Of a stretch of 64,000 bases of DNA, positions 9,683 to 17,911 are shown piece after piece. The notes beneath the pieces are model-generated. The model was not told where the DNA came from. It saw only the letters and a program-made list of their open reading frames with translations, and did not search any database. The DNA is from Amycolatopsis benzoatilytica AK 16/65. Its GTDB lineage: Bacteria; Actinomycetota; Actinomycetes; Mycobacteriales; Pseudonocardiaceae. Every line of letters starts with the position of its first letter. Position 1 is the stretch's first letter. The DNA lies in the NCBI RefSeq assembly GCF_000383915.1, contig NZ_KB912942.1:7134388-7198387 (forward strand), in the 5' to 3' direction. The position numbers and the translations under genes were made by a program.

Positions 9683-11911
9683 TCAGTGTCGTGGGTAGCG
9701 CTGCACCCAGGCGTCACCGAGCGCGTTGCGCGCCGAATGCCGGTCGAAGTGCCAGAGCGCGTCGGTCGCCACCTGTTCGATCAAATGGTGCAGTTCCAGC
9801 TGCTCGACCCACTTGCGCGGCAGGCCGGGCACGCCCACCCGGGCACCGAGCAAGGCACCGGTCAGCGCGCCGGTGAGTGCGCTGCGGCCAGAGTGGTTGA
9901 CCGCGCGCAACATCGCCTGTTCCGGGTAGTTCTCGAACCCGGACAGCGCCGCGAACGAACGGCCGAGCGCCGAAAGCGTGCTGTGCCCGTCGCCGACCAG
10001 CTCCGGCATCCGCAGGTCCGGCAGGCCGTGCTCGCCGAAGAACGGCACCGCCTCGGCGACCAGGTCGCGGACCGGGCCCCACTCCGGACCGTCGTGCTCG
10101 GCGAGCACCTCGCGAGACAGGTTCCACACCGGGTAGCTGAACGAGTCCTTGGTGAGCGCCTTCTCGAACACCCAAGCCAGATAGGTCGCCGCGGCCACGT
10201 CGTCCGGCCGGTGCGTGACCCCAGCCAGATCGCGCACGACCTGGCTGATCCCGCCGCTGAACCCGGTGCCCGGACCGGCCGAAGTGAGCACCGCGGGCAG
10301 CGCGCCGATCAGCGCGGCCGGGCCGGACAGCGGCGCGGCCTGTGGATCCCCGGTGACCAGCGCGTGGTACGCGTTGAGCTCGGCGTCGTCGATGGCGCGC
10401 CGGGCGTGCAGTTCTGGCACCTTCACCAGGAAGCCGTCGGCATTCTCGATCGCCGCGCCCTGCGTGTGGAGCCAGCGGCCGAGCGCGCCGCGCACCACGC
10501 TGGGGAACTGCTTCTCGACGTCGCGCGATTCCGGCTGCTCGCGGTGCGGGCTGCGGATGACGGCTTCGGTGAGGAAAAGCAGCCGCTGGGTCAGCGAACC
10601 GATCCGGCCCGGCTGGTCGAAGGCGAGCGGCAGTTCGCGGACGCCGTCCGGGCCATAGGTCGAGACGATCTCGTCCAGCCGCATCCGGTCGACCGCGGAG
10701 CCGAGCGCCTCGCCCAGCGCGAAGCCGACCCACGCGCCGACGACGCGCTGCCAGCCGTAGCGGAAGTTCTCCAGGTTCATCTCGGGGTACTTCCCGAAGG
10801 TGTCCAACCGGGGAACGATCCGGCCGTGGTTGTCCCAGGACGGGACGAGACCGTTGACACGCAAGTCGTTCGGCCGCGCTCGGCTCGGCTCCGGCTGCTC
10901 CAGCCGGCGCAGCCAGGATCGGCCGAGCACGGTCCGGCGGCATTCGTCGGCGGTCAACTCGAAGCCGTGCCGCCGGGCGCGCTCGGCGGCGGCCTTCGGC
11001 GGGTCGACCGGCTTGTCCAGGCCGATCCGCGCGGCGGTGTCGACGGCGAGCTTCTCCAGCGCCTCTTCGATTTCCGGGCAGCGGCCGTTCTCGTCGATCC
11101 GCGGCTCGTGCCGGGGGAACCGTTTCGCGATCGCGGTCAGCTCGGCCCCCGCGACGTCTTCGAAGGTCGCCGGCCCGCCGTTGATCACCAGGTTCGGCGG
11201 ATGCTCGAACTCGGCGAGGGTCGCCAAATCGACGCGCCACCAGGCGTGCTCGCGGGGCGGCAGGTGCCGGGTGGAGCTGAAGACGCGCAGCTCGTTGCGC
11301 TCTTCGGAGAAGTAGAACCGGTCGGTCGCGCCGGTCTTGAGGTCGAAGGGCACGAAGACCTCGCAGCGCAGCAACCCGATCAGCAGCTGTTCGCGAGTCA
11401 GCCAGCCGACGCTCGCGAACGCCAGCAGGGTCTCCAACGGGTTTTCCGGCTTCGGGTAGCCGCGGCGGATCGGACCGGCCTTGTACTCGGGGTTCTCCCG
11501 TTCGTCGCCGGTCTGGTGGCCCTGGTCGTCCACCTTCACCCAGCCCGCGACGGCGGGCAGCGGCACGCCCAGTTCCCCGAGCCCGGCCTTCGCGTACTCC
11601 GGGTCGACGACCTCGCGCCAGCTCTCCTGTCCCGGGTAGGCCACCGGGGTGCTGAGCCCGCCCGGTTGCGGGTGGGCTTGGCGCAGTTCGCCGTCCGGTT
11701 CGCGCACCACCACCGACGGGGCCGGGAACAGTTCCTTGTCCGGGCGGCCGTCGTCGAGGAACGCGACCGTGTTGTAGGGGATCGACCAGCCCTCGGGGAC
11801 GCGCAGCACGCGTTCGCGGTCGACCCGGAGGCCGCCGGGACCGGAGACCTCGGGGCCGTGCACGGCGCGCAGCCATTTCCCGACCTTGTCTACCGCTTCC
11901 GCCGCTTCCAC
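9683..11911 (-). CDS. Imm35/YrhB-SseB-ADP-ribosylglycohydrolase-like fusion protein
   Basis: A 742-residue multidomain cytosolic protein. Residues 1-85 resemble the Imm35/YrhB immunity fold (VPEGWSIPYNTVAFLDDGRP, then VVVREPDGEL). Residues about 160-260 look like an SseB N-terminal domain (CEVFVPFDLKTGATDRFYF, RVFSSTRHLP). Residues about 385-725 follow the ADP-ribosylglycohydrolase fold (RVVGAWVGFALGEALGSAVD; SALTGALTGALLGARVG near the end). The usual metal-binding motifs are changed: GSLTQRLLF stands where TDDT is expected, and NHSGRSALTG replaces the GGDSDS motif, so ADP-ribose hydrolysis is doubtful. It lies between two TNT-domain genes and begins one base after the stop of the upstream one. 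A protective role against the TNT proteins is inference. Confidence 0.6.
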   Translation of the reverse strand: MEAAEAVDKVGKWLRAVHGPEVSGPGGLRVDRERVLRVPEGWSIPYNTVAFLDDGRPDKELFPAPSVVVREPDGELRQAHPQPGGLSTPVAYPGQESWREVVDPEYAKAGLGELGVPLPAVAGWVKVDDQGHQTGDERENPEYKAGPIRRGYPKPENPLETLLAFASVGWLTREQLLIGLLRCEVFVPFDLKTGATDRFYFSEERNELRVFSSTRHLPPREHAWWRVDLATLAEFEHPPNLVINGGPATFEDVAGAELTAIAKRFPRHEPRIDENGRCPEIEEALEKLAVDTAARIGLDKPVDPPKAAAERARRHGFELTADECRRTVLGRSWLRRLEQPEPSRARPNDLRVNGLVPSWDNHGRIVPRLDTFGKYPEMNLENFRYGWQRVVGAWVGFALGEALGSAVDRMRLDEIVSTYGPDGVRELPLAFDQPGRIGSLTQRLLFLTEAVIRSPHREQPESRDVEKQFPSVVRGALGRWLHTQGAAIENADGFLVKVPELHARRAIDDAELNAYHALVTGDPQAAPLSGPAALIGALPAVLTSAGPGTGFSGGISQVVRDLAGVTHRPDDVAAATYLAWVFEKALTKDSFSYPVWNLSREVLAEHDGPEWGPVRDLVAEAVPFFGEHGLPDLRMPELVGDGHSTLSALGRSFAALSGFENYPEQAMLRAVNHSGRSALTGALTGALLGARVGVPGLPRKWVEQLELHHLIEQVATDALWHFDRHSARNALGDAWVQRYPRH

Positions 11912-13321
11912 CTACTCGATCCTCTCCAGGCTTCCGTCGGACTCGTGGTCCGCGATCGGCTTGGGCAGCACGTACGCCACCGCGCCACCCGGCAGGCTCG
12001 CCCAGGGCACGGTCACCCCGGCGATCGCGTGCAGTGCTCTTCGGAGGCGAAAAGTGCTGGTCACGCGCTCGCGCTCAAGGGGAAGCGACGTCGTCGGGAA
12101 CCGTACCGCCGGGTGGTGGACCAGGTTGCCTGGCTCCTCGCCGAACCGCAGGACGACGGTACCTTCCGCCAGCCTGGTCAGTCTCTTGTTACGCAGCAGC
12201 GTGAGGGGAGGGTCACCCGGGACCGGCTGGATCGGCCAGTCGGCGACCTCGCGGGCGGTTTCGAGCGCGGTCTCCCGGCCGCCGGTCGCCCGGGCCGGGT
12301 GCAGCAGCAATGCGCCGAGCAGGTGCTGCGCGGCGGCTTCGAGGTGCTGGAACGGGTGCTCGCGGCCGTCCGGGGCGGCCACCGTCCAGCCGGCTTTGGA
12401 CTGGTAGATGCTCCATTTCCCGGCTTCGCGGCCACCGAGGCAGTAGGTGTCCGGCCAGACGCCGAACGAGTCGAGCCGCTGGCCGAGGTGCGTCAGCAGA
12501 GCGGGGTCGGACAGGACCGGGTCGGGGTTCGTTTCCCGTTCGGCGGCCAGGTCGGCCGCAGTCCGGCAGAGGTCGTCCGGACCGGGCAGCGGGCGGGGTT
12601 GCCCGGCGAGGTCGGCCTCCGCGGTGCGGCGCACCAGGGGCTCGACATACGGCGGGTGGAAGCCCAAGGCGCGGATGTGCGCGACCAGTTCGGGTTCGGG
12701 TGCGATGGCGTGCCTGCGGAGCTGTTCGGTCACCTCGACCGGCCAGATCCAGCTGCCGTCGGTGCGGTGCCGGCCGCCGACCTCGACCTCGCGTTCGAGG
12801 TATTGCAGCACGAGCGGCAGTTCGTCGTCCGGGATCGGTTCGCGGGCCTCGCCGTCGGCGGCCGGCCAGGCACGCTGGAACACGACGCCGAGCGGGAGCC
12901 CGACGTGCACGCGCCACCAGTCCGGCAGGTGCTCGTCGTCGCGCGGGAAAGTGTCGAGCTCGGTGCGGTAGGCGGATTCGCCGGGCGGCGTCGTCCACGG
13001 GGGTTCGCCGTCGGTGAAGTAGTCGAATTCGAAGGAGCCGTCCGGGGACAGCACGTAGCGGGCCTGCAGCCAGGTGCCGCGGCCCTGCAGATACATCTCG
13101 GCGCGCAGCGAGGTGAGCCGCTGGACGATTTCCGGTCCAGCCGACGTGTTCCGCGCCTGGACCTCGAAATGGTCGCCGAGCTGGGCGAATCCGACGCCGG
13201 CCGGCGCGTCCGGATCGGCCCGGCCGTCCCGGATCAGCCTGCCGATCCCGACGAGTGCGGCGTGCTGGCCGGGCTCGGCGCTTGGTTCCACGTGAATCAT
13301 CGCGTCCGCAGTGGACGACAT
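11912..13321 (-). CDS. TNT-like domain protein with degenerate active site
   Basis: A 469-residue paralogue of the 640-residue protein at 7636-9558. It shares the DUF600/YezG-like centre (LRAEMYLQGRGTWLQARYVL), the TDGSWIWPVEVTEQL segment and the C-terminal TNT-like region. In that region the His of the paralogue is replaced by Ser422 (RVTSTFRL) and the Gln of QPGG by Leu443 (PWASLPGG), while Arg392 remains, so NADase activity is unlikely. The start was set at ATG 13321 because it overlaps the TGA of the upstream small gene (TGATG), a clear translational-coupling arrangement. A longer open frame extends to 13759 but its extra 146 residues are an Arg/Pro-rich shadow of the small gene. Confidence 0.6.
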   Translation of the reverse strand: MSSTADAMIHVEPSAEPGQHAALVGIGRLIRDGRADPDAPAGVGFAQLGDHFEVQARNTSAGPEIVQRLTSLRAEMYLQGRGTWLQARYVLSPDGSFEFDYFTDGEPPWTTPPGESAYRTELDTFPRDDEHLPDWWRVHVGLPLGVVFQRAWPAADGEAREPIPDDELPLVLQYLEREVEVGGRHRTDGSWIWPVEVTEQLRRHAIAPEPELVAHIRALGFHPPYVEPLVRRTAEADLAGQPRPLPGPDDLCRTAADLAAERETNPDPVLSDPALLTHLGQRLDSFGVWPDTYCLGGREAGKWSIYQSKAGWTVAAPDGREHPFQHLEAAAQHLLGALLLHPARATGGRETALETAREVADWPIQPVPGDPPLTLLRNKRLTRLAEGTVVLRFGEEPGNLVHHPAVRFPTTSLPLERERVTSTFRLRRALHAIAGVTVPWASLPGGAVAYVLPKPIADHESDGSLERIE

Positions 13322-13605
13322 CAGGACCCGCGACGACGGTTCAGCGGAACGGTCCCGCGCGGCCGGACCCGACGCGGGGTCGGTCGCGGGGCGGGCATCT
13401 GCTGCAGCGTCGGGGCGGGCTCTTCGGCGAGCCGTCGCACCAGGTCCTGGACGGTCAGGGCGAGTTGTCCGGGCGTGGTCCGCTCGAAGGCGTCCGGGGC
13501 GATTTCGAGACGGTCGAGTGTCCCGGCCGGTCCGCCGGTGGCCCGGACGAGCCCGTCCGGCGAGGTCAGGACAGGACAGGCACGGTCGTCGCCGATGGTG
13601 CTCAC
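13321..13605 (-). CDS. Small YbaB/EbfC-like protein heading the TNT locus
   Basis: A 94-residue protein. Residues about 10-62 (SPDGLVRATGGPAGTLDRLE, then an AF..TTPGQLALTVQDLVRR helix) resemble the YbaB/EbfC-like proteins often encoded with type VII secretion or polymorphic-toxin genes in actinobacteria. The C-terminus is a Pro/Arg-rich basic tail (PAPRPTPRRVRPRG). The stop codon overlaps the start of the TNT-like gene, so the two are probably made in fixed ratio. A chaperone or DNA-binding role is only suggested by the family resemblance. It lies 80 bp downstream of the MFS gene on the same strand. Confidence 0.55.
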   Translation of the reverse strand: MSTIGDDRACPVLTSPDGLVRATGGPAGTLDRLEIAPDAFERTTPGQLALTVQDLVRRLAEEPAPTLQQMPAPRPTPRRVRPRGTVPLNRRRGS

Positions 13606-13685
13606 GGTGGCCCCCCGTGTCGGTTGCGTGAGCCGAGGTTAACTCGACCGGGTCACGCGTCACCCTAATGCCAGACGGTGAGTTA

Positions 13686-15011
13686 CTACCCACGTTTACC
13701 GGCAACGGTTTGCGGCAGCGAATCGCCGCGCCGTCGCCACGCCAGCAGATACCCGGCACCGCCCACCAGATACAGCCCGGTGGCCGCGGCGAGCACTGCT
13801 GGCGAATGCCCGTTTTCCGGCACGAAGATCGCCGCGACCGAGACCGCCGCGACCTGGGTGATGTTGAACAGGGTGTCGTACAGGGCGAACACCCGGCCGC
13901 GCGCCTCGTCCGCGACGTCGAGCTGGACGGAGGAGTCGACGCACAGTTTCAGGACCTGCCCGGTTCCCATGATCAGAAAGGACGCGACGAGCGCGAGCGG
14001 CAGCAGCATCGGCACTCCGAGCGCGCCTTGCGCGACCGCGGAAAGGCCTAACGCGGCCAGCACCGTGCGATCGCGGCCGAATCGCCGGATCAGCCGGGCG
14101 GCGAAGAACCCCGCCACGAGAATCCCGGCTCCGGCGGCCCCGACCAACTGCCCCAGTCCGGGCAACCCGGCGCGGAACACGCCGTCGTCGGCGAAGTAGT
14201 TGCGCATCAGCAATACGCTGACCAGCAACGAAATGCCATACGCCGCCCGATGCGCGAACAACGCGACGAACCCGGCCGAGACGCTGGGCGCTCGCCACGC
14301 GTGTTTGGCGCCGTCCGCCAGCCCGCGCGCCACCGCGACCAGCGGGTTGGCCGGCTCGTCGACAACAGTCGGCCCGAGCACTCCCTTCGCGAACCGCTGC
14401 GCGAAGAACGCTGACAACACCGCCCCCGCTATCGCGAACGCGGTGGTCTCCGCGGATCCCACGTCGCCGGACCCGAACACCGCCCGCAACCCGATCGCGC
14501 ACCCGCCGCCGACGACCGCGATCGCGGGTCCCAACGTGGCCGCCACCGCGTTCCCTGAGACGACTGCTTCGCCCGGCACCACGTGCGGCAGCGCGGCGGA
14601 CAACCCGGACCCGATGAACCGGCTGATTCCTTCCGCGACCAGTGCGAGCGAAAACAGTTCCAGTCCGCCCACGCCGGCCGCGACCGCGACGACCGACGCC
14701 ACGATCGCCACCACTCGCGCGAGATTGGCGAGCATCAGCACGCGGCGGCGGTCCCACCGGTCAAGCAACGCTCCAGCGAACGGTCCGACCAGTGAATACG
14801 GCAGCAGCAAAGCCGCGAACCCGCCCGCGATCGCCAACGGATCGGTAGCCCGCTCCGGATTGAACAACACCGCTCCGGCGAGCCCGGCGCGGTAAACGCC
14901 GTCTCCCCACTGCGCGGCGAACCGCGTGAGCAGCAGCCGCCGGAACGAGGGATCCCGAGCCAACTGCCGAACCAGCCGGACTGCCTCGCCCCGCTCCGCC
15001 ACCACCTGCAC
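13686..15011 (-). CDS. MFS transporter
   Basis: A 441-residue major facilitator superfamily permease with about 12 hydrophobic segments. The loop between helices 2 and 3 shows AGALLDRWDRRRVLMLANLA, the MFS motif A pattern (G-x3-D-R-x2-R-[RK]). A second copy follows at mid-protein (ARLIRRFGRDRTVLAALGLS). The overall layout matches the enterobactin exporter/tetracycline-type drug efflux group; the substrate cannot be inferred. No regulator is adjacent. Confidence 0.85.
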   Translation of the reverse strand: MQVVAERGEAVRLVRQLARDPSFRRLLLTRFAAQWGDGVYRAGLAGAVLFNPERATDPLAIAGGFAALLLPYSLVGPFAGALLDRWDRRRVLMLANLARVVAIVASVVAVAAGVGGLELFSLALVAEGISRFIGSGLSAALPHVVPGEAVVSGNAVAATLGPAIAVVGGGCAIGLRAVFGSGDVGSAETTAFAIAGAVLSAFFAQRFAKGVLGPTVVDEPANPLVAVARGLADGAKHAWRAPSVSAGFVALFAHRAAYGISLLVSVLLMRNYFADDGVFRAGLPGLGQLVGAAGAGILVAGFFAARLIRRFGRDRTVLAALGLSAVAQGALGVPMLLPLALVASFLIMGTGQVLKLCVDSSVQLDVADEARGRVFALYDTLFNITQVAAVSVAAIFVPENGHSPAVLAAATGLYLVGGAGYLLAWRRRGDSLPQTVAGKRG

Positions 15012-15519
15012 GCCCTCAACTCTACCGACGAACCAAGGCGGACAAACCCGGCAAACAAACCGGAAACCCCTATGAGTCGACGCTCTCGGAGAGGCTGGGC
15101 ACCAGACGTGAGCAGAACAGCCCCGCCACCGATCGGTCTTGTCTGATCAGCCTCATCCGGTCGGCACCCGAACGGAACCAGCGAAACTCAGCCCGACCCA
15201 GACCCAGCCAAAGGGGGCTCCGCCCCCGCCCACCCCGAAACCGCAACATCAAGCACCGCGGGGTCGACACGCCGCCCCAGGGCGTAGGGGAAGGTGCCGC
15301 CAGGCACCGAACACACAACACCCACCCCCGGGGCGGGCCGGCGCAAAAGGTCGCCTCTCGGCGCTTGGCGCAGTGTGGCTCCGGCCGTACCGGTATTCCA
15401 CAAAGGCGGTTCTTCAGTGAGCCCGGGGGACACGGATGCGCCGGCCCACTGTTCTCAACGGGGCGGGTGGTGCTGGTGTTCCCGTGCCGGGAGGATTTCC
15501 GGTCGCGGGTGATGGAATC
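15012..15519. other. Intergenic region, no supported gene
   Basis: About 500 bp between the divergent MFS and yqgE genes. Open frames here are short, Pro/Arg-rich and lack family resemblance. It contains a GGGGGC-TCC-GCCCCC hairpin at 15213-15227 and a GGTGCC-GCCA-GGCACC hairpin at about 15294-15309. Both divergent promoters must lie here but no convincing -35/-10 pair was found. A GTG/ATG frame beginning at 15436 would extend YqgE by 28 residues; those residues are Gly/Pro-rich and are not expected in the family. Confidence 0.5.
15213..15227. terminator. Short GC hairpin in the MFS/yqgE spacer
   Basis: GGGGGC-TCC-GCCCCC, a 6-bp perfect stem with a triloop. It is nearly 200 bp upstream of the MFS start, so it does not end that gene. 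Possibly a terminator for transcripts entering from outside, or none. Confidence 0.35.
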
Positions 15520-16101
15520 ATGGGTGGCGTGCCAGCGGACGCCGAGGTTGAACCGGGAACGCTCCTGGTCGCCGCACCCACGATGTTCGACCCGAACTTC
15601 AAGCGGACCGTGGTGTTCGTGATCGATCACCGGGCGGAGGGGACGCTCGGCGTCGTCTTGAACCGGCCCAGCGATGTGCCCGTCAACGACGTGCTGCCTG
15701 GCTGGGGCGCGCATGTCGCGGAGCCGCAGTCCGTCTTCGTCGGCGGGCCGGTCGACAAGAAGACCGCGTTGTGTCTCGCCGCGTTGCGGACCGGTGAGAC
15801 CGCGGCGAGCGTGCCGGGCGTGGTCGCGGTGCGGGGGCCGGTGGCGTTGGTCGATCTGGACAGCGATCCCGAGGCGCTGGTCCCGAAGGTACGGGGCGTG
15901 CGCGTGTTCGCCGGTTACGCCGGCTGGGATTCCGGGCAGCTGGCGGGCGAGATCGAACGCGAGGACTGGGTGATCGTCCCCGCGTTGCCCAGTGACATTC
16001 TCGCTCCGCCGAGCCGGGACCTGTGGGGGCAGGTGTTGCGGCGGCAAGGCGTGCCGCTCGCGCTGCTAGCGACCCATCCGGGTGATCTTCAGCGGAACTG
16101 A
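15520..16101 (+). CDS. YqgE/AlgH family protein
   Basis: A 193-residue member of the YqgE/AlgH (UPF0301) family, function not established. The N-terminus GTLLVAAPTMFDPNFKRTVV and the following VIDHRAEGTLGVVLNRPSD are the hallmark strands, and FAGYAGWDSGQLAGEIERED matches the conserved C-terminal half. The ATG at 15520 was preferred to the upstream start at 15436 because known members begin only a few residues before the GTLL strand. Mycobacteria also carry yqgE (Rv0038) a few genes from leuS (Rv0041), as here. Confidence 0.9.
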   Translation: MGGVPADAEVEPGTLLVAAPTMFDPNFKRTVVFVIDHRAEGTLGVVLNRPSDVPVNDVLPGWGAHVAEPQSVFVGGPVDKKTALCLAALRTGETAASVPGVVAVRGPVALVDLDSDPEALVPKVRGVRVFAGYAGWDSGQLAGEIEREDWVIVPALPSDILAPPSRDLWGQVLRRQGVPLALLATHPGDLQRN

Positions 16102-16103
16102 GG

Positions 16104-16526
16104 TCAGCTCGCGTCGCTGGACTTCTGCAGCACGCCGCAGCCGCCCGAGCCGCACGCGCAGCCGCTGCAGCCGGCTGGCACCCGGGCGGGGGCGGGCACC
16201 GTCAGCGCGGCGCGGGTGCCCATCCGGGCACCGGCGAACACCATCGCCACCAGCGCGACCAGTCCGACGATCGCGGCGGCCACCAGGCCGGCGGTCGTCG
16301 GCATCGCGAGCCCGGCGGCACCGGCGATGATCGCGGCGGCCCCGCCGGCCAGCGTCGGGATGCCGGCCACGCGGTTGGCGAGCTGGAACGCCTCTTCGCT
16401 GCGCAGCGAGGCTTCGGTCCGGACTCCGGCCCCGCCTGCCCGGGTCAACCGTCCTCGGACGCCGAGGAATCCACCCCGGCCGACGACGACACCAAGGACG
16501 ATCGGGACGAGCGCGATAGCGAACAC
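16104..16526 (-). CDS. SdpI-like small membrane protein with Cys-rich tail
   Basis: A 140-residue membrane protein with three hydrophobic segments (residues 1-20, about 55-78 and 82-100). LGVRGRLTRAGGAGVRTEAS followed by SEEAFQLANRVAG resembles the SdpI/YhfL family pattern of a G[IV]R[TS] motif followed by SEEAW..AN. The C-terminus ends in CSGCACGSGGCG, a Cys-rich cluster of unknown purpose. The start is a GTG at 16526. It ends two bases after the convergent yqgE gene. SdpI itself gives immunity to a killing factor in Bacillus, but most family members are uncharacterised, so no function is assigned. Confidence 0.65.
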   Translation of the reverse strand: MFAIALVPIVLGVVVGRGGFLGVRGRLTRAGGAGVRTEASLRSEEAFQLANRVAGIPTLAGGAAAIIAGAAGLAMPTTAGLVAAAIVGLVALVAMVFAGARMGTRAALTVPAPARVPAGCSGCACGSGGCGVLQKSSDAS

Positions 16527-16591
16527 CCCTTGAGGATAAGCGTGACCTCCCGGCCAGGCCCCGGATACCCTCGTCCGCTGTGCTATCGGCC

Positions 16592-17752
16592 ATGTCTTCT
16601 TCCCTTCGGCACCGGCTGCTCGCCGCCGCCGGGATCGTTTCCTTGTCCTTGCTGGTCCCCGGGGCCGCGCATGCCGCCGAGCGACCGGTCCGGTTGCTCG
16701 GCGAGCGGATCGTTCCGCACAACCTGCAGTTCCAGGGCGCGACCGTCGGCGGGTTGTCGTCGGTCGACTTCGACCAGCGCACCGGCGAGTACGTCTTCAT
16801 CAGCGACGACCGTTCCGCGATCAACCCGGCGCGCTTCTACACCGCGAAGTTCCCGGTCGCCGCCGGCGGAGTGGGGCCGGTCTCTTTCACCGGCACGCAT
16901 CCGCTGCTGCGTCCGTCCGGCACGCCGTACCCGCCGCTGGCGAAGAACGATCCGTCCGCACCGCAGAACGAGCAGACGATCGATCCCGAAGAACTCCGCG
17001 TCGACCCGTGGACCGGGCATTACGTCTGGTCGCAGGAAGGCGACCGGCTCGCCGACGGGCACCTGATCCAGCCGTCGATCCGGGAGGCGGAACGCGACGG
17101 CGGCTACGTCCGGGACCTGCCGCTGCCCGCCGACGAGAAGATGACGCCGGACGCGGGACCGCGGCGCAATTACGTGCTCGAAGGGCTCGCTTACACCGGT
17201 TACGGAACCTTGCTGGCCAGCGAGGTCGAAGCGCCGCTGCTGCAGGACGGCCCGCCGCCCACGCCGACTTCGGGCGCATTGTCGCGAATCACCCTCCAAG
17301 CGCGGTCCGGCCCGGTCCTGGCGCAGTACGCGTACCCGCAGGAGAAGCTGTTCGCCTCCCCGGTTCCAGCCGGCGGGTTCGCGGACACCGGCGTTTCCTC
17401 GATGCTCGCGGTGGACCAGGCGAATCCGGCCAAGTTCCTGATGATGGAGCGGTCCTTCGTCACCGGCGTGGGCAACAAGGTGCGGATCTTCGAGATCGAC
17501 ACCACCGGTGCGACGAACGTGGCGCACACCCCGTCGCTGGCTGACGCGAAGCACGTCAAGCCGGTGAAAAAACGGCTGCTGGTGGACGTTTCCGATCTCC
17601 CGGTGTCCACTGTGGACAATATTGAGGGGATGACCTGGGGTCCGGCGCTGCCGTCCGGCGAGCGCAGTCTCGTGCTCGTGAGCGACAACAACTTCTCCGC
17701 CTCCCAGGTGACCCAGCTGGTCGCTTTGGCGGTCCCGTCGGAACGGCTTTGA
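16592..17752 (+). CDS. Secreted esterase-like activity of phytase family protein
   Basis: A 386-residue exported protein. The signal peptide ends in the AAHAAE region near residue 30. The mature part starts with an open beta-propeller-like sequence (QGATVGGLSSVDFDQRTGEY, then FISDDRS) and has the conserved GLAYTGYGTLLASEVEAP and DNIEGMTWGP segments of the PF13449 family. The substrate is not known despite the family name. An in-frame GTG at 16580 would add four residues; ATG 16592 gives a more typical signal peptide. It ends 21 bp before the leuS leader peptide. Confidence 0.8.
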   Translation: MSSSLRHRLLAAAGIVSLSLLVPGAAHAAERPVRLLGERIVPHNLQFQGATVGGLSSVDFDQRTGEYVFISDDRSAINPARFYTAKFPVAAGGVGPVSFTGTHPLLRPSGTPYPPLAKNDPSAPQNEQTIDPEELRVDPWTGHYVWSQEGDRLADGHLIQPSIREAERDGGYVRDLPLPADEKMTPDAGPRRNYVLEGLAYTGYGTLLASEVEAPLLQDGPPPTPTSGALSRITLQARSGPVLAQYAYPQEKLFASPVPAGGFADTGVSSMLAVDQANPAKFLMMERSFVTGVGNKVRIFEIDTTGATNVAHTPSLADAKHVKPVKKRLLVDVSDLPVSTVDNIEGMTWGPALPSGERSLVLVSDNNFSASQVTQLVALAVPSERL

Positions 17753-17773
17753 CCAGCGCGTTACGATGAACGT

Positions 17774-17812
17774 ATGAACATGGCTCGGCTGCTCCTTGGC
17801 CTGCCGCGCTGA
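17774..17812 (+). CDS. Leucine-rich leader peptide of leuS
   Basis: A 12-codon open frame, MNMARLLLGLPR, then TGA, 99 bp upstream of leuS. Four of twelve residues are leucine, including a run of three read from CTG, CTC and CTT. It is followed by a GC-rich hairpin and a T-rich stretch, the arrangement of a ribosome-mediated transcription attenuator. With little charged tRNA-Leu the ribosome would stall in the run and favour read-through into leuS. A second ATG at 17780 could also start it. No strong Shine-Dalgarno sequence precedes it. The regulatory reading is inference from layout. Confidence 0.6.
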   Translation: MNMARLLLGLPR

Positions 17813-17840
17813 CCTGGTCGCAAGGACCGGCTCGGCGCGG

Positions 17841-17880
17841 CGACCCCTCATGCCTTCGGGCTTGGGGGGTCGAGTTGTTT
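17841..17880 (+). terminator. leuS attenuator hairpin
   Basis: Stem of 14 positions, 17841-17854 with 17859-17872, closed by a TTCG tetraloop. There is one T-T mismatch and one G-T pair; the remainder are Watson-Crick. It is followed by AGTTGTTT, a T-rich stretch as at intrinsic terminators. It lies between the leader peptide stop (17812) and the leuS start (17912), as expected for an attenuator. A competing pairing is possible between GGTC at about 17816 and GACC at about 17825. Confidence 0.6.
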
Positions 17881-17911
17881 CTGGAGTGGCTCGACACGGA
17901 GGAAGACGGCG

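Noticed and set aside
9632..13642. 1336-codon plus-strand open frame across the TNT locus
   Set aside because: Antisense shadow of the three large minus-strand genes, which have recognisable domains and coupled starts.
13322..13759. 146-residue N-terminal extension of the 469-residue TNT-like protein
   Set aside because: The extra sequence is an Arg/Pro-rich shadow of the 94-residue gene; the overlapping TGATG start at 13321 explains the data better.
15139..15420. 93-codon plus-strand ORF in the MFS/yqgE spacer
   Set aside because: Pro/Arg/Gln-rich, no motif, passes through a hairpin, no ribosome binding site.
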